DNA of 64,000 nt from Mytilisepta virgata (lineage: Eukaryota > Mollusca > Bivalvia > Mytilida > Mytilidae): assembly GCA_028015205.1 (NCBI GenBank), contig CM051520.1, forward strand, positions 65,294,694-65,358,693, given 5' to 3'. Of this stretch, positions 12,014-25,600 are shown piece after piece; the stretch's first letter is position 1; each line of letters opens with the position of its first letter. The translations under genes were made by a program, and so were the position numbers. Under the pieces are notes generated by a model. It did not search any database and had not been told where the DNA came from. It saw only the letters and a list, made by a program, of their open reading frames with translations.

Positions 12014-12171
12014 ATAAATCGATTTATGCTCATTATTTTACTGATAAATTTACTTATCAGTATTTTAATTAATCAATCCATTAAAGCTACCAACTGTAGT
12101 GTACTTCAATATTTTATCGACTAAATTTAAAAATTTAAAGATAGTTACCTTTAATCTCAAACATATAATAT
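12014..12171. repeat. 158-bp direct repeat, right copy
   Basis: This is the second copy of 8181-8338, in the same orientation. It begins immediately where the LINE open frame ends on its 5' side. Confidence 0.8.
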
Positions 12172-14030
12172 GCGCAAGTTAGAAAAATAACAAATTTGAA
12201 GAAAAAACGAAAAGATTAATGAAACTAATGACTATAAATTTACTACCAAGCATGGAAAAAAATTGGATTTCAATATATAAACATGTTTACTGCGAAAATT
12301 ATATTAAAGCACTAAAAAATAGAAATCTGTACTGTCGGAATCGACAGTGAAGATGCATCAACCAGTCTCCACGTTGAACACGTGTTAGCTTATAGATGCT
12401 GCAAGTTTGTTCGGATTTATTTCACTGACAATTTGAAACGTTCTCTCTACGCGTTAATTTTCGATAGAAGATGAAAGAATGCTTAAATCAACATTAGAAC
12501 ATAACGATAGGATGCATAAGAAAATTTAAAGATATATAGGCTAAGGGTAAATGAGAAAACATCCCTTAATGGAAAAGAATACAATGTCGTTACATCTGGA
12601 TGTCGCTGCGATTCTTATAACAAGAAGCAACCGCTTTCGTCATAAATGAAGCACTAATTGTCCTCGGGATAATGATGTCATTTCAACAATCCCAAATAAA
12701 CACTGAACAATTCAATAGAATAAAACAGAAAAATACAAATACAAGAAATACAGGTTCGTTAAAGAAGTTGGCAGATACAGAATATGGTGGGATGACACAC
12801 GTTTGTATGTACCAAATCCTGCATGTACTGATGCAATAAATCTCGTTGTACATATGCTTTACGTGATTTTTCGATAACATATACATGTATTTCCCTTTAT
12901 ACAAAAAATGAACAGTGTATGTATAGTAAAATAATTCACAGTATGGTTAACTGTGTGTAACAATTTCATATTTCCCAAAAGGCCATTCAAACCTATTATA
13001 ATGCTCATGATGCTCGTGTCCGGGTGTCTCTCCTCATCATATGGATGTTGTATTAGCAATATCGTGTTAAATTTAAAAAAAAACTTCGAACAGTGGTGGT
13101 TTTATTTCCGAATAGTTGAAATAAAAAGTTATAAAAATAATTTATTTTATTATCATATACAGGGAAGTTAAACCGAATCTTATTATAGAACACATTGTTT
13201 TACAAATTCTGCAATGTTATTTTAAAAGACACATACATGTATGACTTTTTATTACACCCCAGTATATATAATCAGAGACTATATTAAACTAAACTTCCTA
13301 AGAAAAAATGTCGTTTATAACACTGTATATGATTTTCTTTTAAAAAGCCTCCTTTCAGATTTCTTATTCCTTATGATTTTAAATTTCGGGAACCTGGCGT
13401 CCCTTTCAATCTAGGAATATCGGGTTTACAGGATCCATGTTGGATACAGATTACGACTGTATTAAAAACATGACCTAGACATATTACCGGAAGACGACAG
13501 GAACGTATACATTTGTACGGCTAATCCGATTCACATGGCAGTGAAAGCACACCAGTTGAATTATGGGTAATTAGACAACACTTTGGGGTTTTTTTTTGTT
13601 CACGGCGTTAAATAGACAGAACATTCTGAGTTTTACGTCTGTAAGTTTATGGGCAATTGGGTTATTAGGTTTTAGGGATGGAAAAAGCTAGTCTAAGAGT
13701 ACTCGGATAGAACCTCCGAATTTTGATGGGGACATTCGACAGGAAAACTGACAACGGAGTCGATCGCAGTTTTTCACAAGATAGGTTTGAATCCTGATGT
13801 TTCGATTGCAGGATTTATATATCGCATGCCTGAAAAAATAAAACAGGAATTCCAAAGGAGTTTGATTTATATTTTCATATGATTATTTTTCTTTTTGTTT
13901 TCAGGAAAATATTGTGAGCAAAATTCTGAATTGTTACAACAAAAAATATGACAAAAGTATTCAAAATCTTAAATCTTTACAATTCAGTCACTGAAACATT
14001 TAATAGATGGACCTGATGACAACACAGTTT
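12172..14030. other. Intergenic, no gene recognised
   Basis: AT-rich sequence without domain-bearing frames. Slightly higher GC and long-lost coding character at about 13380-13830 could be old transposon sequence, but I could not identify it. Confidence 0.35.
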
Positions 14031-14039
14031 TTTGTCTAA

Positions 14040-14805
14040 ATAATAGTTCCTCTTAATATACCTCTTGCTCAACAAAAACAAAAGCTTAAACAAGAAGCCG
14101 ATGTTTTGGGCAAATTAGTTTCAAAAGAAATAATACATACACTTTCAAATGGGAAAATTATCTATTTTCTCACCCTGAGAACATAATAAGAAACAAGAAA
14201 CTGTATGAAATATTTTCAACATCTGTCTACGAGGACATGAAGTTTTTCATAGTAATAGATAAAGCACATTGTATAATTGCATGTGGCGAACAATTCCGCA
14301 AAGTTTTTTTAAAAAAGCAGTGAGCTCCGATCAGTTTTCTCCAAGGCACAAGTATTAGCTCTCAGTGCCACAATTTCAGAAAAAAGAACAAACAGGTTTA
14401 AGAATGAATTTAAAGATGAAAAACTGTAAAGCTGTAACACAAGTCATTCAAGCATGCTATAAACATTGCTAAAGGTCAAATTTGGTCAATCAGACTGGTA
14501 TGTACTCAACATGAACTATCTATAGACTAAATATTGAATGTCTAGGTATTTTTTGTTGCTAAGATATAGACTTTTAATTCTGGCATATTTATTCATACAT
14601 GCGGTTTTATTGTCTTACCTGTAGCATATGTGCAGCAAATAGACAGAGCTGGAATGAATGCGGAGTAGACAGAAGCAACCTGTTGTTTAATAACGAATCA
14701 GATACAAGGAGGCAAAATGTAAAGAAAGAAATAAAGGAGCTTTGTAAGACTGACAAGTGTAAAGAGCTGCACTATCAATATAGTTTCTCCTTCAGGTACG
14801 AGTGA
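14040..14805 (+). pseudogene. RecQ-like helicase relic
   Basis: Conceptual translation in shifting frames gives SHPENIIRNKKLYEIF followed by FFIVIDKAHCIIACGEQFRKVF at 14165-14310. This matches the RecQ/WRN helicase order 'HPE..' then the DEAH-box motif II with AHC-x-x-W-G-x-x-FR. Here D-E is D-K and the Trp is Cys, and stops interrupt the frame. A later open stretch at 14599-14805 has CLTCSICA...W-N-E-C-G, which may be the remains of the Cys-rich C-terminus of bivalve WRN-like genes. It is non-functional; origin as a decayed duplicate or transposon-carried gene is unresolved. Confidence 0.5.
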
Positions 14806-14941
14806 GTTATGTAATTTATCCACCCGAGATAGTTAAATTTTCGATTTTCAACACGCGAGCTTTTGCGAGCTTGTTAAAATCTAAACTTTAACGATCGAGG
14901 GTGAATAAATTCCATAACTCACGAGTAAATTGAAGGAGAAT
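14785..14941. mobile_element. Palindromic fold-back MITE, 157 bp
   Basis: The left arm, starting TTCTCCTTCA and then GTGAGTTATG, is repeated in inverse orientation at the right end with few mismatches. The arms are about 70 bp and the centre is the short GCGAGC..GCGAGC region. Such a near-perfect hairpin is typical of a non-autonomous fold-back element. Confidence 0.7.
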
Positions 14942-16150
14942 CTGTTTCTCTTATGATTTCTGGCAAAAACCTCTAGAAAATGTCGTAGTTTGTTTACATA
15001 GACGTCATGTCGGGACGTCTCTAATTTTTCGTTCCAATAACTGTAGAAAAAACGCCGGTAATTCCCACGTAGAAATTTAATCGCCGGGAAGTGGTTAAAA
15101 ATATTATGTAGTTTTATCCTACCGATTAAACAAGTCAAGAATAGAAGAATATAGTTTAAACAGTTGTAATAATTTAGAGTTATATGTTGTAATATTTGTT
15201 ATCCTTCTCTAGAAATGATACGGTCATTTAATCCAGTGAAGCCGTTCCACATTGAAATATGATTAAAACAACCCTGTTAACATATAGGTCACTTGACTCA
15301 ACTGATACTTTACAAAATGAGCTAACATGAGACATCATTGACGCCTTAATTTGTAGGTTTGATCAAAATCAAGCATAAAATTCTTGAAGAATGATTTGCA
15401 TTTGTGTAATGCTGGTGAAGAGGTGTTTACAATGACGAAGTCTTTGTGTATGAATTAATTAACAAAACAGCATTAATCATAATTATTCTACTATTTAAAT
15501 GTATAATGATGGCAACTTGTTTTCTGATACTTAATGGTATTGGATGAACCTGTCATAACCTAAGATGACAAATGATCCAACTGTTTAAGACTTTTGACCA
15601 TTTAGTCTTCTGTCAAATATTCAAGGGACAATAAATGCTATATTGAGTTTAAATACCAAGTTGACCACAAACAAAATGCTGTTGACAAGATATACATTTT
15701 TCTCAAAACTTTTATTTTTTTTCGTGTTATTATCCATCGGTGTAATTAATGAAATAATAGTAACGTCATTAATGAAAACGCACATTTTACTACGTTAAAT
15801 TATATTTTTCTTAAAATGTCATCGATTAATAAATTTGGTAAAAATTACCGTTTAAAGGAATAATGGCAAAAGCCTTATTATTTTAAGGATGTAAAATATG
15901 CAATATATAGACTAATATCTTAAAAACTAATTTCAGTGTTTACTTGATCCACTTGACTATGTGGGGCAATTGCTTTTGTAGTTTCAAGATGTTAAGCGTT
16001 TTCACAGAAGGCTGTCTTCGTCTTTCTTCAAATGGTTTAAAAATTCATTTTATGTTTAGGTGCTCATATATATATACTAATACTCTTGTGCGTAAATCGA
16101 AATTTTCTGAAATTGAACTTAGGTTGAAAATGCACCTATTCCTTTGACTA
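14942..16150. other. Intergenic, no gene recognised
   Basis: AT-rich, with a slightly GC-rich stretch at about 14960-15130 that looks like an old interspersed repeat. No supported coding or RNA feature. Confidence 0.3.
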
Positions 16151-16159
16151 CGGATGTCT

Positions 16160-17470
16160 ACTACTGATGTGTTTAAACGTTCAGCTTTAACGTGAGACCA
16201 CGCCAGTGTTACCAAGTACTCCATTTGGAGGTTAGCAGGAATGAAAGAATTGGTCTTTCCAGTGGTATTGACAAACTGATCATGAAATATTTCGTTTGCT
16301 TTCCTCTAACTTGTGTTATTCAACTGAAATAGGCATATTAGAATTTCCAACGCATATTTAGACCTGTTGTTGTGACATTTGAATATTTTAGGATTGGCAA
16401 ATTTCGGCTAATATTTGGAGTGGAAATGGCATCGCTTAAGTTTTTATACAACAGACCAAGCCCAAGAAGATTTTCCCCATATGTGTTCATTCCATCTGTG
16501 ACATAATTTTGTTATGCTCGAAAAGATGCTGTGGTTGGTATTTAAAGAACATTTCTGTTTCCATCTGGTAATATAACGGGAATTTACAGATATTAGGATT
16601 CAGGTTTCTGTGTATCATCTAACATGTCCTGTTTCCCATTTGTATGAGGCCGTAGATATGTGTCAATTATTTTACCTACTACATTATATATCCAAGAAAA
16701 TGTTTTGGCAGCTCTGGAATTGACATCTGACATATCAAAATACTGACATGCAGCCTCTACTATACAGGTATAAGTTACAGATACAAACAGCTCATTACAA
16801 TCATCGAAATGATTCTTGACATCTAAGCCCTTTGTTCGCAACCTGTTTAACCTGATATTAGCATGCATGCAGAGTACCCGGTTCAATACACTTTTCGTTA
16901 TATCTGGTAAATTTGGTTAAAAGTGCTATCTCTAAATGGAAATATTCAAAAGTAATTGCATTCAGGAGATCAAATCTTACTGATGGACTAACAGTCCCTG
17001 ACCTGAGACGCTTTGCACCTGAAATCCTTTAACTTGTTAGTTGATCACCACCTATATTAACTTCTTCAATCTGTTTTTCAACAATATTATATGTGTCTTC
17101 CAGCATGGTGATGACATCTTCATACCTCTGTTAAGTTTTAATAAAGGTAATTGTATGACATGGTTTTAACTGAGATAAGTTTTTTTTATTGGCTCTTATA
17201 TGTGTAGGCATTAAATCTTTATAGTCCTCAAAAATTTGTAAGAACTCTCGTTATTAGTATAGTGTAATCGGCCTTACTCGATTTACAGTCATCATCATTC
17301 GGTAATATGGAATATTTACAGCTATGGTTTTCGAATAATTGTCAAGATTTAAGAAAGAATTTGCTTGTACAATTGCTGCTGACCATGACCACGGTTGCAA
17401 GCGGTCATAAATCTGGAATAAAAAATTGCTAATTTTGTGGATTTGATCATGGCACAATGATAATATCAAT
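16160..17470 (-). pseudogene. DUF6589-like relic
   Basis: On the minus strand the segment 16430-16170 reads, across shifted frames, RSKYALEILICLFQLN, then FHDQFVNTTGKTNSFIPANLQMEYL. This fits the DUF6589 pattern of K-Y-A-x-E-x-L, an F-x-N-x-x-G block, and N/F-IP-x-x-L-x-x-E. An open stretch upstream at 16886-16593 (97 codons) and another at 17469-17254 may belong to the same decayed gene but show no separate motif. DUF6589 proteins are multicopy in molluscs and cnidarians and may be transposon-linked. The assignment is from motif memory only. Confidence 0.4.
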
Positions 17471-17479
17471 CATGAATGA

Positions 17480-19600
17480 ACTTACTCGGTAAGTTTCAAG
17501 GATGACATCATTATTCTTTTGTGTTCATTGGTAGTTTCAATAATGGCAAAATCCTAACATAATCATGTTTGCTACAAAGGCTGCCTTCCATTTATCTCAA
17601 CAGTTCGGACCCTTAAAACACTCATTTAATTTTACCGATCAAAGAAAATTGGACATTTATTTTCTGATGCTGGTTTCATGAGATTTGTCATTGAGTCTTT
17701 CACCAGTGTAATTCAACAACACAAATATACAATCATAATCAGAAAAAAAATATCCATTATTCTTTGATTTCCAATCAAGGACAACTACTAGTCATTTTAA
17801 AAATGGCTCAACAAGCTTTTAAGGGTCTTATGTTCTTACTAATATAAATGGTAGCGGTATAATATCATTGATATATCTGATTAGGTTTCTGATAAATGGA
17901 CCTAAAACTTAACCAATCTGGACAGACATGCTTATTTCTCTAACTCTGTGCGCATTTATACATGTTTTGATCCGTTTGGTAAATCCTGATATCACTACGT
18001 GTTAGTTAAATGCTCGTGAAGTCTAATTATAAATAAACCACAATTTAGCATATCTCCAGGTGAACATCCTTGAATATAAAATTATTTAAAGAATTTTATA
18101 TTTTCTTTGTTAATTAGAATGCACATACTTCCTGTACAATTAGAAAATTTTTCAGTACAATGTTCTGGTGTGGTTTTTTGGAAATTGTTTTTTTATTTTA
18201 ATACACTGAAAATCTTTGAGAACTAAAACTGCAACTATTAAATCTAATGTTAATATTCAAATATTGAAATAGAATTATGATTAATGACAGTCCCATATGG
18301 GAAATGGTTTGAAAATAACACATTATTTTAAATAACAAAGGCAATAATTTGATTATAGAAAAAATATCATAAGAAATGTTAATTGAAAACTATTGAATAA
18401 CAGACATATTCAAATGACAGTTCTATTATATGAATGATAACCATGTAAATAAGCTAACTCACACATCTTTTAATATAAGAATGCAATATATATAATATAC
18501 ATGACATATTACTCATGCATGAAATATTTGAAATATATCTAACAATTTTCAATGGTTTAACCTCATATACAAAGTGTACTCATTTCATTAAAAAAGTATT
18601 AAAGAAATGATTGATCTCCAAAGAAAACTTCAAAACCTTGTGTATACTTTACAGAATGCAAATACTGATTGATTTGGTAATCATAATAAATGTGTACATT
18701 ATGATTTTATCTTACATTCTGATGAGCTTTCTCTTTAATAAGAGTCATTGAAATCACTCGCTGAGTTCTAGACAAGTCTTTTAACCTTCGTGGGTATGTT
18801 GTAAGTCATTCCCAAATGCTGGTCCATTTTTCAAAGTGCTTTTGCTTTCCAATCATTTTCGGTGGACAAGAGGCTGCCTACGAAAAGCTGCTAAAAAGCC
18901 ATGTGATTCAATCAATTCATTATTTATGCAACCCCAATCAAAAGATATTAGATCTTCAAATGTGATTTATGTGTAAAGTTTTTTTTTCACACACTGCTTG
19001 GTATCATCCTCTATATGAACCAAAAATGTTTGCTATTATGCTTTTTTTCAAATTAAGAATACTAAAAATTACTGAAGATATGGTAGCAACATCTGCATCA
19101 TTTTAAATGCAATTCAGTAATTCAGCCTTTTATTTTCTGTCAACTGCTCATGTACTGATTCCAAACGCATCAATGCCTTCTTTTGAAGATCATTGCTAAC
19201 TGTGATATTAAAACACCATATGACGTAGTAATATGAACAAAAGCGGACATTCACAAAGACAATTGGGAATGAAAATTTAAATATCCTTTGTCCGACATGT
19301 TTATAGTAACATGAGTAACACACAGTAACTATACAAGTCATATACATGTAAAGTTTCACTTGTTTGTTCTTGGTGTTTATATAAGTGAATGTAAATGAAA
19401 AAGTGCAGTACTTTATTTATAACAGATAATTGAAATATACACAGCCAGTGAGATGTTGGTTACATTCAATAAATACGTGTGCGCTACCCGTCGTACAATA
19501 TAACGCCGACACATTTTACGTTACCGCCTGCGTAATGTACATTTAGGAAAATTTTAATAAAGATTACACTTCCACTTTGAAAATGATACGGAATTCATCA
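17480..19600. other. Upstream intergenic region of the large gene, no gene recognised
   Basis: Very AT-rich. The last few hundred bases should include the promoter and 5' UTR of the F5/8C-beta-helix gene, but no clear core promoter element stands out. Confidence 0.3.
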
Positions 19601-19602
19601 TC

Positions 19603-19666
19603 ATGAGAATGTTTAGTACATTTGGATACTTCTGCCTTCTGATAAATTTTATTGATTTTGCAACCG
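19603..19666 (+). CDS. Exon 1: signal peptide
   Basis: ATG at 19603 opens MRMFSTFGYFCLLINFIDFAT, a short basic start and hydrophobic core, and ends at a GTAAGT-type donor in phase 1. Exon 2 at 26518 accepts phase 1 and completes an Ala, giving a plausible cleavage region (..FATA-ATETC). The intron of 6.85 kb is filled with transposons. An additional undetected exon between them is possible. Confidence 0.65.
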
Positions 19667-22600
19667 GTAAGTGAATTCATTTCGTTTAGCCTTATAACAT
19701 TTTCTATTGTCATTCCCGGGCATGTGAAACACGTGTTCACCCTCACATTTATCTTCAGATTTTCAGATTTTTTTAAATAATTTTTTCCCAAAATTTATTG
19801 TCATTTTATGTCTGCGAAAGGGATATTTATTCATTATGTTGTTACTTGAAACGAGATGAAAATAAGGAACGGGTTATCCTGTTCCAGTTGTATGCAATTT
19901 ATTTTATTCATTTGCCTGAGCATTTTACACACAATGACAAACAATGTTAAATACTTATCTGCTTATATATGTAACCCAAAAGATGAATCATCGGCTTGGG
20001 ACCGGTAATAAAAATAAAAAGTTCCGAATATAGGTTTTCAAATAAAATCTTCTCAGTTTTATCTTGGGGCAATGATGATTTTATTTGATAATATTGACTC
20101 CCCCCCCCCTCCACCCACCATGAAAATCAAATGGTCCGTGCCTGATTTAATCATTTTAATATCTTCAAATTGATTGGTGTGTGTCATACTATGAGCTTGA
20201 AATGTATGAAATATTTGTTGTTATAACATAATCTAGAATTTTAATTGAACGCTGTTTGGTTTCTTGGATCCGACAAGTGTTGTTACTCCTTGCACGGTTT
20301 GGCAGAGAGACGGGATCCTTCGAATATCATCAACTACCAATTTTGCTCTGTCTTTGTTGTATCAAAAGATCTAATATATCAAAGAGGGGATCATTTGCCC
20401 CTAATATCCATATGTATCATACTTAATATTCTATGTGTAATAGATACAATTCGACGAAGAAAAGACAGATGATTGAAGTTAAATGCATAGTTGATAACGA
20501 TTGCCAAGATTTTCTGTCAATGTCTGGCATGAAATATCCACCTTCTGTTCAAGACAGCAACAACATGTTGACCGGAGAAATTCAAATGATTGTTTTAAAG
20601 TTATTAATCAAAAGACAGGGTCCTCCGATGGTACAATGGTCGAAAATAGCCTAAATGTCTTTAATAAAACGTCAAACGTGACCATGCAGTTGCGGTTTTA
20701 AAGACATATTCTCCCATGTACCAAATTGTCGTTAACAACGACTGAAGCATAACTTTATTCTTTTCCAATTTTGTTTAAAGTTGAAGATTTATATTCAACA
20801 GACAAGTTGCCTATTGTACCTGTATGAACGATACGGAATAAAAACCACATATTACTAAGTATTGGATATACCCCTGATGGCGTTAGCCCGACAAGGGTAT
20901 ATCCTATTTACATCATGATACTCTGAAAAGAGTAAATAATAGGTTTAAATAATTAAGAAGGGGTTCTTTCAGGAATTTCACCTAGTGCAAAGATAAACTA
21001 TGACAAATGCAGGATATCTGGTTACATTTTATGGCATCATGATGTAAGTATACTGACAGACTTAAGAAACGCAACACAATTTCTGATTTTTTTTAATTTT
21101 TTTTATTAGTAATGATAAATAAAGATTGTTTTGTCATCAATGTTCCTCGTGCATATACCTGAAGATAAAAAATCGAGCCAGCCAGGTAAATATGGGGCGA
21201 AATTTAGCATAAAATTCGTGCGGTTGGATTGCGGATATCCGAATCATTTTTCAACCGGTTTTCTTGTTAAAACATTTGTTGCATTCATGGCCTCATCAAT
21301 TACAAGTTTTTTTTTATTTTGCAATGCCGCGACTCAGTGATGAAAATCGCAATCAAGCTGTTGGAATGAAACAGACAGGGATGAGTCAACGTGCTGTGGC
21401 AAGACGTTATAATGTGAGCAAATCTTCAATATGTAGTTTGTTTCAACGATACAGAAATACCGGAACGGTAAAGGGTCGCCCGACACCCGGCCAACTACAA
21501 GTAACGACGCAGCGTCAGCAAAATTACATCAATCAAAGCCATTTGCGAAATCGGTTCACGACACCGACGGAAGCCGCACATCAAATTATTGGACGTCACG
21601 GCAGAGCAATTCATGCTAGAACAGTGCCTTAAACATCGTTAAATTCACTGTAGGAGACCATAATTATAAAGGATTAATTTTAACTCCACGGCATAGACAT
21701 AATCGTCACCAATTGGCCAGAAAACAACAGCAGCAGCGACGAAACTGGGCTTGTGTTGTGTTTTCAGATGAATCACGATTCAATCTAAGTAATGCAGACG
21801 GTAGAACGGGAATATACTGGAGGGAAAATGAACGGTATTTAGATAACTGTGTAATTGAACGAGACCGATTTGGTGGCGGAAGTGTGATGGTTTGGAGCGC
21901 TATTAACACAGTTGTCGGATACAGTTGGTTATTGCCAATTGTACATCAACAGCTAGACGCTACATTGATGGCATTTTACGGCCAGTCGTCGTTCCAGAGC
22001 TTCGACGTCACGCACAGGTAAATCAATTGACATTTCAACATGACAATGCGCGTGCTCACACTGCTAGATTGGCCCAAAACTTTTTGAATGTTAATGTACT
22101 AAACGTGCTTGACTGGCCTGCTCTTTCTCCTGACTTAAATCCCATTGAAGACATGTGAGATGTGTTGGACAGATGAGTCCGTTTTCGTCCAAATCCGTCG
22201 ACTACCCCACGTGAACTTGGTGTTGCATTACAACAGGAATGGCAAAACATTCCCCGCAGAACAGTCAGGAATCTTTGTCAATCGATGGGATCAAGATTAG
22301 AAGCTGTCATTAGGAACAATGGGGCCATACCCGATACTAATGAGAAAACACAAGACTGTAAGTGTGTATCACATGACCTCAATACTGAATATTGCTTCTT
22401 TGATAATTGTTTGACACTAATTTTGACCCTTACATTGAAAGAAAGTTGAAACGTTTGTATGTACCATGAGTTTCTGTAATATATCAATTATTAAATGAAA
22501 AAACAAAAAAAAACATTTGGTGTTGCGTTTCTAAAGTCATTCAGTATATTAATTAATGTTATAATTAGTGTCAAATGCGAAAAGAATCACCTACCGGTCA

Positions 22601-25600
22601 TATCGATAAACATCTGGCGTATCTGTGTTTACGATTGCATCGGCAGTAACAGTTGCCATTACATTTTTGTCAGTTAACTTTTCAAACATTTACAATAGTC
22701 GAAAAGAGGGGACGGCGGTTCTGTTATTGCAGCTAAGAGAGAGTTCTGCATTTCTAGCGTACGTTCTCGATAGCTACCAAATCTTACCTTACCTTACCTT
22801 ACCGTTGAATCTTCTACTGTCCATCAGGACAACTTCATCTAGAGTAGATATTATATTAGTACATGTAAACCATCACCACTATAAATCAGTTCAGCATAAC
22901 CATCCCCATATGTACATCCCTTCACCATTATATACATAAATCCAAAGTCACTAAAAAATTCATTTATGTTCATCCATAAAGGTATAAAACCATGTAATGT
23001 AAAACAAAACAAACTGTATCTGTGTTATGTTCAGTCCAGAACATTGAGAATAGCAGAATTTAGGATATCCGGACCATAAATCAGTCTACTTCCTTCTCTT
23101 TTTCTGTGTTGTGACTGTTTTTGTTCTAATACCATGAAGAGCGGAACATACATGTAACTTTCGAGATAGAAATTCGATTTTTTCACACAAGTTGCCAATT
23201 CAACCACGCATATTGGTACAGTCTACAGGGAGTTGTACTTTTGAATTAGTGTCCAGGTTATAATTTTTCGTAATCAGTTTTAGGAAATTGAAATGCTGCA
23301 AACCCATTGTGGTTAATATTAAAATCGAGTTGTAAAGATGCGCTAAATGTATAATTAAAAATATAAATAATTGATATTATATATTTTTTAAAATAATCCT
23401 CCTGTTGCTCAAAAATTAGTATGTGCTATTCTCTCACAGATCCTTCTTAACGTGTGCATATACAAATATGTCTCTATAAATATGGTTAGAAACGAAATGT
23501 GTTATTTTTTAATGAACTATCTGAGATGTACTCGAGCGATTTTCATGTAAATTTTGGCTTTTGCTTTTTACCCAATCAAATATATTTCACATTTACTTAA
23601 CATTATTTGGTTTATATATTTATGTAATTATATACAGAAATTTCATAATACATTATATTTCAAGCTCATTATATTTTAATTACACTTTTATTCGGGTAAA
23701 TTGATGGGACTAAACTTAAGTTAAGAAAAGGGCATAATTGCCGCTGAGAGATATCCGGGTCAATAAACTGTGTTAATTAAAAATACGGTACTGCGTTTTC
23801 TAAAAGTTGGATTAAGAACAAGAAAATCATTGCTAAATTTCTCCAAACATGACACTAGAAATACATGTCTCCAAACAGTGGATTACTGGATAAGTTTAAA
23901 GAAAATCTATCCATATGAGCTTGAAATAAAGAAGACTACAGAAACAACTAAGTCTGTTTCATACTTGGACTAACACCTCTCAATAGATACCAGAAGACTT
24001 AATTATACGACAAACTTGATGTTTTAGTTTTAAAATAGTGAAGTTTGATTTTCTAAGCAGCAATATTCCTACATCACCTGCAAATGGTGTCTATATATCT
24101 CCCCGGTGATCCGTTATTCTAGAGCTTGTGTCCACGACAGTGACTTTTTTGAGCGAACAATAACACTGAAAAATAAACTGCTCACTCAGAGATACATCCA
24201 GCCTCGACTAACATCATCACGTTAAACTTTTTACGCTCGACATCATGATTTGGTAGATCGTTATTAGGTTAGTGTGTCACAAACGATCATATTCCCTGTG
24301 TGATTCCAGTTCTCTTTCCAATTTTGACATTTACCGATATAGACCCATTAACGGCTTTAACCACTGGGCAATACGACGGGTGTTGCATACGAAACAGGAT
24401 ATGCTTACCCTTCCGTATCACCTGGTACCATTCCAGGACTGTTTGTATTGCCCACGCTTTAATTTTCAGTGTTCTTTGTTCGTATTTCTCTCTCTTTGTC
24501 TGTTTGTTTGCCAGTCGTGTTCTTTTTTGGTTTGTCTCGTTCAGATTTTGTCCTCTGGAATATGATTTCGGATTTCCTTTCTGGTTTTGTTGGTTCGGTA
24601 TCTTCTACACTAGATCAGATTTTGTACACGCTTACATTTTCGTGTTTTCTGTGATACAAGCTGTAATTATTGGAGCATGTTAGTTTACCATTTTATCGAC
24701 TAAATAATACTTTAGTGTTTGTCTCGTTCGGGTATTGTCCTCTGGCCGAAGGCAATAGCTTCCCAAGTCATCTCCTGAGCACCGAGGGACAATAGTTTTG
24801 ACTGTTTCCTGCATGAATTAACTGTTTTATTAACTTTATATCCATATGAGCTTAAAATAAAGCAGACTACAGAACAACTAGGTCTGCTTCATACTTGGAC
24901 TAACACCTCTCAATAGATACTAGAGGACTTAATTATACGACAAAGGTGATGTTAAAGTTTTAAAATAGAGAATTTTGAATTTCTGAGCAGCAATACTCCT
25001 ACATCACCTGCATATGGTGTCTATATTTCTCAGTTGATCCGTTATTCTAGAGCTTGTGACTTTCTTGGGCGGACAAATAACTGAAAAATAAACTGCTCAG
25101 TCAGAGATACATCCAGCCTCGACAAACATCATCACTTTAAAATTTAAACTGTCGACATTATGATTTGGTAGATCGTTATCAGTGAGTGTTTCACAAACGA
25201 TCATTGACATATTCCCTGTGTGATTCCAGTTCTCTTACCAATTTTTACATTTACCGATAAAGATCTATTAGCGGCTTTAACCACTGGGCAATACGACGGG
25301 TTTTGCATACGAAACAGGATATGGTTACCCTTCCGTAGCACCTGGTACCATTCCAGGACTTTTCGTATTGCCCATTTCAGTGTTCTTTGTTCGTAATTCC
25401 CCCTCTTTGTTTGTTTGCCAGTCTGGAGTATGATTTCGGATTTCCTTTCTGGTTTTGTTAGTTCGGTATTTTCTACACATGATCAGATTTTGTACACTCT
25501 TACATTTTCATGTTTTCTTTAATACAAACTGCAATTACTGGAGCATGTTAGTGTACCATTTTATCGATTAAATAATATTTGAGTGTTTGTATTAAGGCAA

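Noticed and set aside
24272..24683. Long hydrophobic open frames of up to 127 codons on +
   Set aside because: They lie in the noncoding 3' part of the Penelope-like fragment, which is repeated at 25.2 kb and, inverted, at 47.3 kb with broken frames.
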